The notes: generated from the sequence alone by a model not told the origin. DNA of 17,664 bases from an uncultured Pseudogracilibacillus sp. (GCA_937974845.1 CALJVC010000038.1:1-17664), one strand, 5' to 3'. Counted from the stretch's first letter, positions 7,513-15,536 are shown. Made by a program: numbers and translations.

Positions 7513-7518
7513 TCTTTT

Positions 7519-7749
7519 TTACTCCTCTTCTATAGTAAAGGGTTCAAGCTTTCCCTCATCATTAATTACCTTAGCAATTTTACTTTCTGCCTCTTGTAAT
7601 TGTTGGTTAGAAAGCTTAACCAACTCCATCCCTCGTTGATAATAATCAATTAACTTTTCTAAAGGTACCTCTTCCTTTTCTAATTCATGGACAACTTTTT
7701 CCAATTCCTGTAGCGCCTCTTCGAAAGTTAATTCCTTTTCTTCACTCAT
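7519..7749 (-). CDS. xseB: Exodeoxyribonuclease VII small subunit
   Basis: XseB is the small, helical subunit of exonuclease VII, which degrades single-stranded DNA from both ends into short oligonucleotides. Several XseB copies bind each XseA. The 76-residue, very acidic protein has the family core LTFEEALQELEKVVHELEKE (7–26) followed by EEVPLEKLIDYYQRGMEL and a C-terminal helix with KLSNQQLQEAESKIAKV, the expected two-helix coiled-coil design. Its start overlaps the xseA stop by 8 nt and it has a strong GAGGAGG ribosome site, which implies translational coupling with xseA. Confidence 0.95.
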   Translation of the reverse strand: MSEEKELTFEEALQELEKVVHELEKEEVPLEKLIDYYQRGMELVKLSNQQLQEAESKIAKVINDEGKLEPFTIEEE

Positions 7750-9085
7750 TTTGCACTACCTCCTCTACACGACAATGTACTTGACCATCCTGTAATTGAA
7801 TATACAAGCGCTCTTCCTGATCAACCTCGTGAATAGAGCGGACGATCTTTTTATCGGAACTATAGGTAATCGAATATCCTCTCTTCATTATTTCTAATGG
7901 ATTAAGTAAACTTAACTTTTCTATGTATAGCTTCAAATCATGATCTTTCTTTTTCAATCGATGCCGTGTTTCCCTTACAAGTTTCACCTGTAAATGCTTC
8001 ATTTGTTCTTTATACATTTTTAATGCCTGGCTTGGATGGAATCTTTGTAAACGTTGGTATAAATTTAAAGTTGCTAAACGTTTTTCATAAAGAGCCTGCT
8101 TCATATAGTTAACTAATTGGTCAGTAAGTTGGTCAACCCGCTGAACATTTTCTCGCACGGTATGTAAAGGATAGGCAAAGCTTCGCGATGTAGCAAGCCG
8201 ACGTAAAGTTTCTTCCTTCTTTATAAAATGATGCCGTGTTAAGCGTTCGATTTCTTTTTGATAAAAAGTAAATTGTTGGAGTACTTCCGATTGTGATGGG
8301 ACAGCAAATTGTGCTGCAGCCGTTGGTGTAGCAGCTCGTAGGTCACTAACGTAATCACAGATGGTCGTGTCCGTTTCGTGGCCGATCCCAGTAATAACTG
8401 GAATTCGAGAATGGAACACAGCCATCGCTACGCTTTCATCGTTGAAACTTTGTAAATCTTCTAAAGACCCACCACCTCTAGCCAAGATAATTGTATCGTA
8501 GTCCCCTTGATTCGCTAAATCAAAAGCCTTTATTATCGAGGGGACGGCTTCCTTACCTTGAACATTGACAGGAAAAATGATTAATTGTACTAAGGGATAG
8601 CGTTTCTCAATCGTGGTAATAATATCTTTAACGACAGCACCATCCTTCGAAGTAATAACAGCAATTTTTTTAGGAAATTTCGGTAGCGGTCGTTTAAATT
8701 CCTCAGAAAAGTAGTTCCCTTTTTTTAATTTTTCTTTTAATTGTTCAAAGGCTAGATGTAACGAACCAATTCCTGATGGTTCCATCTCACTTACAGTAAT
8801 TTGGTGATGACCATTATTCACATATAAGGAGACTCGTCCCCGAAGATAGACGCTCATACCATTTTCTGGTTTAAAACGAAGGCGATTCGCATCATTTCTA
8901 AACATGACACAACGAATTTTACTTTGGTCATCTTTTAATGTGAAATACATATGTCCGCTAAATTGATGTAAATAAAAGTTAGATATTTCTCCTTCAACAT
9001 AAAGATTGGCTAAATGGGAATCATGTTCAAGGACATGCTTTATATAATTGTTTAATGCGGAAACAGTTAAGTACTTTCGTTTCAT
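7742..9085 (-). CDS. xseA: Exodeoxyribonuclease VII large subunit
   Basis: XseA is the catalytic subunit of exonuclease VII. It has 447 residues (B. subtilis 448). An N-terminal OB-fold single-strand-binding domain (about 4–100; LYVEGEISNF, GHMYFTLKD, VSLYVNNGHHQITV) leads into the catalytic domain (about 120–300). That domain holds ITSKDGAVVKDI (145–156), LARGGGSLEDLQSFND (201–216) and GIGHETDTTICD (233–244), which carry the conserved acidic and histidine residues of the nuclease. A long helical region and the C-terminal MKRGYSI segment follow. The ATG overlaps the folD stop by 4 nt (ATGA type) and the gene's end overlaps xseB by 8 nt, so the three genes are translationally coupled. Confidence 0.96.
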   Translation of the reverse strand: MKRKYLTVSALNNYIKHVLEHDSHLANLYVEGEISNFYLHQFSGHMYFTLKDDQSKIRCVMFRNDANRLRFKPENGMSVYLRGRVSLYVNNGHHQITVSEMEPSGIGSLHLAFEQLKEKLKKGNYFSEEFKRPLPKFPKKIAVITSKDGAVVKDIITTIEKRYPLVQLIIFPVNVQGKEAVPSIIKAFDLANQGDYDTIILARGGGSLEDLQSFNDESVAMAVFHSRIPVITGIGHETDTTICDYVSDLRAATPTAAAQFAVPSQSEVLQQFTFYQKEIERLTRHHFIKKEETLRRLATSRSFAYPLHTVRENVQRVDQLTDQLVNYMKQALYEKRLATLNLYQRLQRFHPSQALKMYKEQMKHLQVKLVRETRHRLKKKDHDLKLYIEKLSLLNPLEIMKRGYSITYSSDKKIVRSIHEVDQEERLYIQLQDGQVHCRVEEVVQNE

Positions 9086-9936
9086 GAACGATGCAACCTC
9101 TTTGCAGCTTTAATGGTATTATCTAATAGCATCGTAATAGTCATAGGTCCGACACCGCCAGGTACGGGGGTAATATAGGCAGCTTTTTCCTTCGCTGAAT
9201 GAAATTCGACATCTCCAGTCAGGGAGCCTTCCTCTGTTCGATTCACACCTACGTCAATCACCGTAGCACCATCTTTAATAAAGCTACCATCAAGCATATG
9301 GGCCTTCCCAACTGCAACAATTAAAATATCTGCCTGGAGCGTAAGTTCTTTTAAATTTTTCGTTCGGGAATGACAATAAGTAACCGTGGCGTTCTCATTT
9401 AGTAGAAGTTGACCCATCGGTTTTCCTACAATATTGCTTCGACCAACAATAACTGCATGGGCTCCATCGATGGTGATGTCTTTTAATTTCAACATTTGTA
9501 AAATACCGTGAGGAGTACAAGGTAAAAAGGTCTCTTGATTTAATACCATTTTCCCCACATTTAACGGATGGAATCCATCGACATCTTTACGTGGATCTAT
9601 CGTTGCAATTACTCGTTCTTCATCGATATGCTTCGGTAAAGGAAGCTGTACAAGAATTCCATGAACAGAAGCCTTCTCATTCAATTCTTTAATTTTTTCT
9701 AATAAGGTCGCTTCTTCTGTGTCGCTAGGCATATAGATGACTTCAGAACTCATCCCAATTTCCTTTGCAGCTTTTTCTTTACCTTTTACATAAGATTTTG
9801 AGGCCGGGTCATCTCCTACGAGAATAACGGCTAAGTGAGGAAGAATTCCTTCTTTTCTTAATCGTTCAACTTCAACCCGCATTTCCTTCCGTAATTGTTG
9901 GGCTACTTCTTTACCATTAATGATGTTTGTACTCAT
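9082..9936 (-). CDS. folD: FolD, methylenetetrahydrofolate dehydrogenase/cyclohydrolase
   Basis: This bifunctional cytoplasmic enzyme interconverts 5,10-methylene-, 5,10-methenyl- and 10-formyl-tetrahydrofolate with NADP(H), feeding purine and formyl-methionine synthesis. It has 284 residues, the usual bacterial length. Catalytic and folate residues are seen in KSYVKGKEKA (47–56, Y49 and K53), VQLPLPKH (96–103) and KDVDGFHP (117–124). The Rossmann NADP site is GRSNIVGKP (165–173), and the family ending is TPVPGGVGPMT (256–266). ATG has AAGGGGAT upstream. Its start lies inside the 3' end of nusB (20-nt overlap) and its end overlaps xseA, so translation is probably coupled along the cluster. 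Confidence 0.97.
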   Translation of the reverse strand: MSTNIINGKEVAQQLRKEMRVEVERLRKEGILPHLAVILVGDDPASKSYVKGKEKAAKEIGMSSEVIYMPSDTEEATLLEKIKELNEKASVHGILVQLPLPKHIDEERVIATIDPRKDVDGFHPLNVGKMVLNQETFLPCTPHGILQMLKLKDITIDGAHAVIVGRSNIVGKPMGQLLLNENATVTYCHSRTKNLKELTLQADILIVAVGKAHMLDGSFIKDGATVIDVGVNRTEEGSLTGDVEFHSAKEKAAYITPVPGGVGPMTITMLLDNTIKAAKRLHRS

Positions 9937-10303
9937 CGATATCCCCTTCTTTAATTATTTTTGATAAAATTCCATTGATGAATTTGCTCGCCTCTTCGTC
10001 ACTAAAGGTATGGGCAAGTTCTAAGGCTTCATTAATCGATACGGCATATGGAATATCTTCTATATAGATTATTTCATAAAGAGCTATTCGAAGAATCGTT
10101 TTATCGACTAAGGAAAGGCGTTCTAAAGACCAGTTAATTAAAAACTTTTCAATTAGTTTATCTAGTACGGTCTCCTGCTCCCTTACTCCTTCAACCAGTT
10201 GCTTACTGAACTGATCGGGAAAATATTCGATTTCTTGCTCATTAATTTCTAATTGAAACAATATTTTAAAAGCTTCTTGTCGGGCTTTTCGTCTCGTTGT
10301 CAA
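9917..10303 (-). CDS. nusB: NusB transcription antitermination factor
   Basis: NusB is an all-helical protein that, with NusE/S10, binds boxA RNA in rRNA leader transcripts and supports antitermination. With the start used here it has 128 residues, close to the B. subtilis length. Family blocks are TTRRKARQEAFKILFQLE at the N-terminus, LVDKTILRIALYEI in the middle, and PYAVSINEALELAHTFSDEEASKFINGILSKI at the C-terminus. TTG at 10301–10303 is preferred because a near-perfect AGGTGATC anti-16S match (10307–10314) precedes it. The in-frame GTG at 10310–10312 lies within that site and has nothing better upstream. The gene leads the nusB-folD-xseAB-ispA cluster. In the upstream gap TTGATA-N17-TTAAAT exists, but it would start the RNA almost at the ribosome site, and TACAAT also occurs; the real promoter is undecided. 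Confidence 0.93.
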   Translation of the reverse strand: MTTRRKARQEAFKILFQLEINEQEIEYFPDQFSKQLVEGVREQETVLDKLIEKFLINWSLERLSLVDKTILRIALYEIIYIEDIPYAVSINEALELAHTFSDEEASKFINGILSKIIKEGDIDEYKHH

Positions 10304-10420
10304 GCTGATCACCTACAATATTTAATCTATCTTAGAAAATCGTATCAAATTTGTTTCTACAATGCTAGAAGAAGCTTATGTATTTTTATTTATTGTACAC
10401 TTTTTCACAATTCCATAAAC

Positions 10421-10450
10421 AAAAAGAGAGAGAAAGTATCTTCTCTCTCT
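10421..10450 (-). terminator. Rho-independent terminator of accBC
   Basis: On the minus strand AGAGAGAGAA (10434 down to 10425 on the 3' arm as its complement) pairs with TTCTCTCTCT in a perfect 10-bp purine/pyrimidine stem with a 6-nt loop, followed by TTTTTG. It starts about 25 nt after the accC stop and separates accBC from nusB. Confidence 0.8.
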
Positions 10451-10475
10451 TCTCTAGCTTATCAAGACGCATCGA

Positions 10476-11825
10476 TTATTCCACAATTGGATAGTCGGTT
10501 AAAAAGTTTGTATTAAAATCACCTTTCACAAAGACTTCATGTTCCATCAAACGACGATGGAAAGGAATCGTAGTCTTTACCCCATCGATCATAAATTCAT
10601 CAAGGGCACGGCGCATCCGACTAACAGCTTCTTCCCGCGTCTGACCATATGTAATTAACTTCGCCACCATGGAATCATAAAAAGGTGGAATACTATATCC
10701 AGGATATACAGCCGAATCCACTCGGACGCCATTTCCACCCGGGGCTAAGTAAGCATCGACTTTTCCTGGTTGAGGCATAAAGTCATTAAAAGGATCCTCC
10801 GCATTAATCCGGACTTCAATCGACCAACCGTTAAACTCGACCTCTTCCTGACTAAAGGATAAAGGTTCATTATTAGCAATTCGAATTTGTTCTTTAATTA
10901 AATCGACACCGGTCACCATTTCTGTTACTGGGTGTTCTACTTGAATTCTCGTATTCATTTCCATGAAGTAAAACTCATTATTTTCACGGTTGAAAATATA
11001 TTCAATCGTACCGGCTCCTTCATAGTTAACAGCCTTCGCTGCTCGAACGGAAGCCTCTCCCATCTTTTGACGAATTTCTGGAGTTAGGGCCGGCGAAGGT
11101 GTCTCTTCCACTAACTTTTGTAACCTTCTTTGAATAGTACAGTCCCTCTCCCCAAGATGGACGACATTTCCATGTTGGTCAGCTAAAACCTGGATTTCAA
11201 CGTGACGGAAATCCTCGATGAACTTCTCTAGGTAAACCCCTGGGTTTCCAAAGGCTTGTTCCGCTTCTTTACGGGTTACCTTAAAACCATTGCGTAAATC
11301 CTCTTCATTTCGCGCTACACGAATTCCTCGTCCACCACCACCAGCTGTCGCCTTAATAATTACTGGATAACCTATTTCTTCAGCGACACGAACGGCCTCC
11401 TCTTCATCATCTAGGACTCCATCGGAACCGGGAACAATTGGAACTCCTGCAGCCTCCATCGTTTTACGGGCTACATCTTTAATTCCCATTTTTTGAATCG
11501 CTTCAGGAGAAGGGCCGATAAATTTAATATTTACTTCCTGGCAGATTTCCGCAAAGTCGGCATTCTCAGCTAAAAAACCATAGCCTGGGTGGATTGCATC
11601 GACACCAGTAGAGGTCGCTACGGATAAAATATTTGGAATGTTTAAATAACTATCAGTACTTGGGGCTGGTCCAATACAATAGGCCTCATCAGCTAATTCA
11701 ACATGTAAAGAATCGCGATCGGCTTCGGAATAGACTGCTACGGTTTGGATTCCTAACTCTTTACAGGCCCGAATGATACGAACCGCAATTTCACCCCGGT
11801 TAGCGACTAATACTTTTTTAATCAA
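10476..11825 (-). CDS. accC: Biotin carboxylase subunit of acetyl-CoA carboxylase
   Basis: AccC carboxylates the biotin on AccB using ATP and bicarbonate, the first half-reaction of acetyl-CoA carboxylase in fatty-acid synthesis. From the TTG start it has 449 residues (B. subtilis 450). The N-terminal pre-ATP-grasp domain begins IKKVLVANRGEIAVRI. The ATP-grasp domain has K158 and the glycine-rich loop GGGGRG (162–167), then GERDCTIQRRLQKL, and the metal and catalytic block EMNTRIQVEHPVTEM (289–303). TTG at 11823–11825 is chosen because it gives the usual short N-terminus and lies 8 nt from AAGGGGA. ATG two codons upstream (11829–11831) is in frame but only about 2–3 nt from that site. It follows accB closely, with the Shine-Dalgarno overlapping the accB stop. 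Confidence 0.96.
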   Translation of the reverse strand: MIKKVLVANRGEIAVRIIRACKELGIQTVAVYSEADRDSLHVELADEAYCIGPAPSTDSYLNIPNILSVATSTGVDAIHPGYGFLAENADFAEICQEVNIKFIGPSPEAIQKMGIKDVARKTMEAAGVPIVPGSDGVLDDEEEAVRVAEEIGYPVIIKATAGGGGRGIRVARNEEDLRNGFKVTRKEAEQAFGNPGVYLEKFIEDFRHVEIQVLADQHGNVVHLGERDCTIQRRLQKLVEETPSPALTPEIRQKMGEASVRAAKAVNYEGAGTIEYIFNRENNEFYFMEMNTRIQVEHPVTEMVTGVDLIKEQIRIANNEPLSFSQEEVEFNGWSIEVRINAEDPFNDFMPQPGKVDAYLAPGGNGVRVDSAVYPGYSIPPFYDSMVAKLITYGQTREEAVSRMRRALDEFMIDGVKTTIPFHRRLMEHEVFVKGDFNTNFLTDYPIVE

Positions 11826-11838
11826 CGACATCTTCCCC

Positions 11839-12348
11839 TTAATTTTGTTTTACTTTAAATAACGGTTGTCCATACTCAACTAATTCGCCATCTTCGACGA
11901 GAACCTCGACGATTTCTCCACTCGTCTCTGCTTCAATTTCATTAAATAGCTTCATCGCTTCAACGATACAGACGATTGTATCTTCGTTAATCTTATCGCC
12001 AACTTCTACATACGGGTCGCTTTCTGGCGATGGTTTACGGTAAAAAGTTCCAACCATTGGGGAAACGATTTCAACAATACTATCATCATTTTCCGTCGTT
12101 TCCTCCGTAATTGCTTGTTGTTTAGGAAGTTCTTTTTTCGTAAAATTCTCTTCTTGTTTTGGTTGTTCTTGTACAACCGGAGCTGCTTGCTGAGGTTGGA
12201 TAACTTGTTCTTCTTTAATAACTTGTGTAACCCCACCTACATTTTTCTTAATCGACAAGGTCGCTCCTTCATTCTCATAGCTAAATTCACTAATTGAAGA
12301 ATTATCAATTAGTCTAATAATCTCTCTAATCTCCTGTACCTTAAACAT
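11839..12348 (-). CDS. accB: Biotin carboxyl carrier protein of acetyl-CoA carboxylase
   Basis: AccB carries biotin between biotin carboxylase and the carboxyltransferase AccAD. The 169-residue protein has an N-terminal helical part (1–35), a long Gln/Glu/Pro-rich flexible linker (about 45–88) and a C-terminal biotinyl domain. The domain includes VSPMVGTFYRKPSPESDP with the characteristic 'thumb' insertion (95–112) and the EAMK motif (130–133), in which K133 is the predicted biotinylated lysine. ATG is preceded by AAAGGAGAG at about 9 nt. It is the first gene of the accBC pair, downstream of the spoIIIA operon as in B. subtilis. No clear FapR operator is seen upstream. Confidence 0.96.
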   Translation of the reverse strand: MFKVQEIREIIRLIDNSSISEFSYENEGATLSIKKNVGGVTQVIKEEQVIQPQQAAPVVQEQPKQEENFTKKELPKQQAITEETTENDDSIVEIVSPMVGTFYRKPSPESDPYVEVGDKINEDTIVCIVEAMKLFNEIEAETSGEIVEVLVEDGELVEYGQPLFKVKQN

Positions 12349-12386
12349 GAACTAAACTCTCCTTTGATTTTGTAATCATATTTAGT

Positions 12387-12414
12387 ATTTTACCATAATT
12401 TTGTGTAGAATGAA
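12387..12414 (-). promoter_or_regulatory. Candidate accBC promoter
   Basis: On the minus strand TGGTAAAAT (12387–12395) is an extended -10-like element (TGnTATAAT with one mismatch). It has a poor -35 candidate TTCATT (12409–12414) at 16 nt. It lies about 40 nt in front of accB and after the spoIIIA terminator, where a vegetative promoter is needed. Assigned from pattern only. Confidence 0.4.
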
Positions 12415-12480
12415 GAAAAAAACGAATAAATATTGTCTATGACTGCCTAATTTCCTTAAAAAAATGGTTAAATAAGAATA

Positions 12481-12514
12481 AAAGAACCGTTTTCATGACA
12501 AAAAACGGTTCTTT
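12481..12514 (-). terminator. Bidirectional terminator after spoIIIAH
   Basis: A perfect 13-bp stem AAAGAACCGTTTT / AAAACGGTTCTTT (12481–12493 with 12502–12514) with an 8-nt loop lies 16 nt beyond the spoIIIAH stop. T-rich tracts occur on both sides, TTTATT-like on the minus strand and TTTTTT on the plus strand. It closes the spoIIIA operon. Confidence 0.9.
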
Positions 12515-12530
12515 TTTATTGGATTTAATC

Positions 12531-13085
12531 TTATTGATCTTGAAAATGAACATCAACCTGTACATTACCTAGCTCATCCCGAACAGTCTGCATGATTTGT
12601 ACTGCCTCTTCCCTAGGTAGTTCCTTTGTAATTACATGGACATGGACCTTGTCATCCTCTGCCCTTACGAGTACATCTTTATAATGTTTTTGTTGTGATA
12701 AGATCGTTTCTTGTAAAATCTTTTCCTTCGTCGCTCGCTTATCGATTTCATTTATTTCATTCATCGCTTCATTAATTTCTACCGTGGAAGAGTCACTAGA
12801 TGCGATAATTTCCTGCAATCTTTCCTTCTGTAAGCTTCGCTCATCTTCAATTTCCATTCGTAAGGTAGCAAACAATTCGCTCATTCCTAGAGTAGTAATT
12901 TCATCGACATTCGCCTCTTCATTCTCCTCTTCTAAGGATTCATCAATGTCAAAGTTAAACTGACCGGCTTCATCTTCTGTATGTATATAAGCCAAATCTT
13001 CCTGGTCAGACATGACATAATACACACTCAAGACAATCATTAAGCTCAACATGGTAAGTAACCATACGGTTTGTTTTTTTAACAT
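12531..13085 (-). CDS. spoIIIAH: SpoIIIAH, mother-cell channel ring protein
   Basis: SpoIIIAH is a mother-cell membrane protein whose extracellular domain binds forespore SpoIIQ across the intermembrane space, forming part of the feeding-tube channel. It has 184 residues (B. subtilis about 218). A short cytoplasmic start and one membrane segment (about 7–25) are followed by an acidic linker (about 27–62). A C-terminal YscJ/FliF-type ring-building domain (about 90–184) holds QETILSQQKHYKDVLVRAEDDKVHVHVI and EAVQIMQTVRDELGNVQVDV. The linker is shorter than in B. subtilis, which accounts for the lower length. ATG is preceded by AAGGAGG. It is the last gene of the operon, 12 nt after spoIIIAG, and is followed by a strong terminator. 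Confidence 0.95.
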   Translation of the reverse strand: MLKKQTVWLLTMLSLMIVLSVYYVMSDQEDLAYIHTEDEAGQFNFDIDESLEEENEEANVDEITTLGMSELFATLRMEIEDERSLQKERLQEIIASSDSSTVEINEAMNEINEIDKRATKEKILQETILSQQKHYKDVLVRAEDDKVHVHVITKELPREEAVQIMQTVRDELGNVQVDVHFQDQ

Positions 13086-13097
13086 GCTTATTCCTCC

Positions 13098-13700
13098 TTA
13101 TTTTGATAATACGCTTATTCGATAGGTCGGTACATCGAGCACACGCGACACCGCTTCGATTACTTGTTCCTTAACCCTAGCCTTCTCTACACCCTTCGCA
13201 ATAATGAAAACACCACGAACTTCTGGCTTTTCTGTCTTTAATAAAATCGGCACCTCTTCGTCTCCTTGTCTTATATGAACGACCCTCGTTTCCTTCGTCT
13301 CATCTTCAACCTTTCGTTGCCCACCACTTTGGTCGGTTTCGACGGTTGTCTGCTGTCCGATGATCATGTCTTTTTCATAGACTTGAATATTAGTAGAATC
13401 GATATTGACCATTACTTCTACTTCACTTACTCCTTGGAGTTTATTCAACATATCCTTTAAGTTTTCTTCATATTCCATTTCCATTTCCCTTATACTTGAT
13501 AGCCATTGGTTTTTTTCCTGTTTAATTACTTCTTCGATTTGCTCCTCTTCCGGTAAACCCAATTCATCATAGCTATCCTTTTTAAAAAAATCACCTACAA
13601 CAATGAACAAAATGCCGATGATGGCTAAAGTAAGAATGATTAATTTCTTTCGTTCCGTTTGTTCAAAAAAGGAACGAAGCGTCTCCCAAATCTTTTTAAT
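13098..13700 (-). CDS. spoIIIAG: SpoIIIAG, mother-cell channel ring protein, apparent ATT start
   Basis: SpoIIIAG forms a large oligomeric ring in the mother-cell membrane facing SpoIIQ/SpoIIIAH. From ATT at 13698–13700 it has 200 residues: a basic amphipathic N-terminus KKIWETLRSFFEQTERKK, a membrane segment (about 20–37), and the C-terminal ring-building domain. That domain includes KLQGVSEVEVMVNIDS, an inserted VYEKDM…ETKETRVV loop, and VRGVFIIAKGVEKARVKEQVIEAVSRVLDV. Reading back from the conserved part there is no ATG, GTG or TTG until an in-frame stop at 13722–13724. The only exception is a TTG at 13608–13610, which falls inside the membrane segment and lacks a ribosome site. ATT sits 7 nt after GAGGAGGG and overlaps the spoIIIAF stop by one base. 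The family identity is secure; the start codon is inferred. Confidence 0.92.
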   Translation of the reverse strand: MKKIWETLRSFFEQTERKKLIILTLAIIGILFIVVGDFFKKDSYDELGLPEEEQIEEVIKQEKNQWLSSIREMEMEYEENLKDMLNKLQGVSEVEVMVNIDSTNIQVYEKDMIIGQQTTVETDQSGGQRKVEDETKETRVVHIRQGDEEVPILLKTEKPEVRGVFIIAKGVEKARVKEQVIEAVSRVLDVPTYRISVLSK

Positions 13701-14316
13701 TAATCGTCCCTCCTCTCCAGCTTAAATTAAGTCTAGTAGTTTCTTCTAACTGCCAGACTTTACGGAGGGTTGCTTCGACAGCGTCTTCTACTTCCCTGCC
13801 TTCATTATCCTCCGTATTAGAAGATTGAATTTGAATCTGTTTGATCGGAAGTATCTCTTCGACGATCTCTTCCTCACTAGGTCCGACGATTACAAGTAGG
13901 TCTTTTACTTCCCTTCGTAGCTCGTCTAATTCTCGAAAATCAATGTCTTTTACTTCAAGGTTGAACTTTTCTCCCAAGATTGGATTAGCTAAAGCTTTAT
14001 ATTCTTCTCCTAGCTCATTCCATATATATGCAACTTGTTCGGCTTGTATATCTTCTTTTTGTTCTTCTAGTTTTCTCTTTGTTTCTGCTAATTTTCGTTC
14101 ATCTTCAGTAAGTAAGCCTTCAACCTCGGTTATATAACTTGTAACATCCTGCTTAAACAAATAAAAAATCGGTTGCGTCAAGAGTAGTAAAAACAAAAGT
14201 CCAAAGACTAAATGGACATATTTTTTTAAGCGATTTGTCGGCATAAGGACCTCTAATAAGGTACCGATAAAAACTAACACAACGATCTGCCTTAACCATT
14301 CGTAAAAAAAATTCAT
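13696..14316 (-). CDS. spoIIIAF: SpoIIIAF, stage III sporulation membrane protein
   Basis: SpoIIIAF is a component of the SpoIIIA–SpoIIQ channel. From ATG 14314–14316 it has 206 residues, the same as B. subtilis. Two N-terminal membrane segments (about 7–25 and 34–55, WLRQIVVLVFIGTLLEVLMP and YVHLVFGLLFLLLLTQPIFY) precede a charged, mostly helical coiled-coil part (about 66–105). A C-terminal extracellular domain with a ring-building-like fold includes FNLEVKDIDF and EEIVEEILPIKQIQIQ. A TTG three codons upstream is in frame but abuts AGGAAG, so the ATG at 9-nt spacing is preferred. Its last codons contain the Shine-Dalgarno of spoIIIAG, so the two are probably translationally coupled. Confidence 0.95.
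   Translation of the reverse strand: MNFFYEWLRQIVVLVFIGTLLEVLMPTNRLKKYVHLVFGLLFLLLLTQPIFYLFKQDVTSYITEVEGLLTEDERKLAETKRKLEEQKEDIQAEQVAYIWNELGEEYKALANPILGEKFNLEVKDIDFRELDELRREVKDLLVIVGPSEEEIVEEILPIKQIQIQSSNTEDNEGREVEDAVEATLRKVWQLEETTRLNLSWRGGTIN
13708..13718 (-). promoter_or_regulatory. Strong ribosome binding site deciding the spoIIIAG start
   Basis: On the minus strand GGAGAGGAGGG lies within the end of spoIIIAF. The nearest in-frame codon at suitable spacing (7 nt) is ATT at 13698–13700, which shares its last T with the TAA stop of spoIIIAF (ATTAA overlap). Confidence 0.75.
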
Positions 14317-14329
14317 TTTCTTCAACTTC

Positions 14330-15514
14330 CTATCTTAAAAGCATCGGTATATGGCTCGCTGCGACAATAATGACGATCGTTAAGAAAAACATAAAGGTCA
14401 TACCGATAACACAGGCTAAAACATACATCGTATATTGGCTCATCGTATGCAAGATTTGAATCGTTTCCTTAGGAGCTACTAATTGCATAAGAGCAGCAAC
14501 TAACTTATAAATAAAAGCAATGACAGCAATTTTTACCGATGGAAAAACAGCGAACAAAACGATGATGATTAAACCTACAATACCTAAAGAGTTTTTTAAT
14601 AAAAGACTAGCTGATAAAATCGTATCGGCAGCATCTGTCACCGTCTGTCCAATGACTGGAATAAAATTACTAGCAATAAATTTTGTCGTTTTTAAAGCAA
14701 CCCCGTCCTGGACTGCGCTTGCTGTTCCCTGAATTGAAAGAATAGTAATAAAGATACCGAGATAAAGAACAAGGCTCCCTAAACTAATCGTTCGAATCAA
14801 TTGGGCTAAATGAGTAACTTGAAAGCGTTGATTTAATTGACTAACAAACATTAATAATGCAGCTACATATAACAAGGGAAAAATAAATCGACTTACTAGT
14901 AGACCGCTCATCTGGAGAAGGAAAATAATCACTGGATGAAAAAAGGATACTTGACTCAATTGACCTAGGGATGCAAGAATTCCAAGCAATAACGGAAATA
15001 GGGCGATGATAAAATCGCTCATAACTTGAATGGCATCCTCTGCGTACGTAATGGCTAGAGAGAAGGATTGTAGCGTGATAAAAAATAATACCGTAACGAT
15101 TATAAAATGGGCTACTTGTTGGACTCCCGAAGAATCGAAAGCCTTTAGCATCGTGTGTAGGATGCTCGCACACAGGCTTAACAAAATTAAAATGCCAAAT
15201 AACTTTCCTTGTATAAGAATTTCATAACATAGATAGGTCAAGACACCTTTGATGATTTTTGAAAAAGAGATTGCTTCATCCTTAGTTAACAGTTCTTTGA
15301 GGTTTTTCCCCTCTAACTCATCAAGGTACTTACCATAACTTTCCCCTAATTGCTTCCAAAACCTTTCGATTTCATCTAAATGTAATTGTGTTACTATTTC
15401 CTCCTCTATCTCTTCTTCCCGTAGTAATTCTTGTTGGTCCTTTTCGGCGAATGTCACGCTCGTTATGCTTAGTAACATGAGCGTAAGAAAGAGAAAAACC
15501 TTGAACTTGTCCAT
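14330..15514 (-). CDS. spoIIIAE: SpoIIIAE, polytopic stage III sporulation membrane protein
   Basis: SpoIIIAE is a multi-pass mother-cell membrane component of the SpoIIIA–SpoIIQ channel, loosely permease-like. It has 394 residues (B. subtilis about 399). A cleavable-type signal peptide (1–23, ending SVTFA) precedes an extracytoplasmic stretch (24–95) and about seven to eight hydrophobic segments from about 97 to the C-terminus (including LFGILILLSLCASIL, FIIVTVLFFITLQSF, VIIFLLQMSGLLVSR and VGLIIIVLFAVF). The conserved GVTAD-type stretch reads FIPVIGQTVTDAADTILS. The ATG lies 13 nt from AAAGGAG, a rather long spacing. An out-of-frame ATG four bases upstream has a better distance but opens only a short unrelated reading frame. 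It follows spoIIIAD by 22 nt. Confidence 0.95.
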   Translation of the reverse strand: MDKFKVFLFLTLMLLSITSVTFAEKDQQELLREEEIEEEIVTQLHLDEIERFWKQLGESYGKYLDELEGKNLKELLTKDEAISFSKIIKGVLTYLCYEILIQGKLFGILILLSLCASILHTMLKAFDSSGVQQVAHFIIVTVLFFITLQSFSLAITYAEDAIQVMSDFIIALFPLLLGILASLGQLSQVSFFHPVIIFLLQMSGLLVSRFIFPLLYVAALLMFVSQLNQRFQVTHLAQLIRTISLGSLVLYLGIFITILSIQGTASAVQDGVALKTTKFIASNFIPVIGQTVTDAADTILSASLLLKNSLGIVGLIIIVLFAVFPSVKIAVIAFIYKLVAALMQLVAPKETIQILHTMSQYTMYVLACVIGMTFMFFLTIVIIVAASHIPMLLR

Positions 15515-15536
15515 ACATTTCTTGCCACTCCTTTAT

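Noticed and set aside
12415..12460. Possible FapR operator upstream of accB (ATTAGGCAGTCATAGAC-like)
   Set aside because: Only scattered matches to the FapR consensus and no clear inverted repeat; too weak to report.
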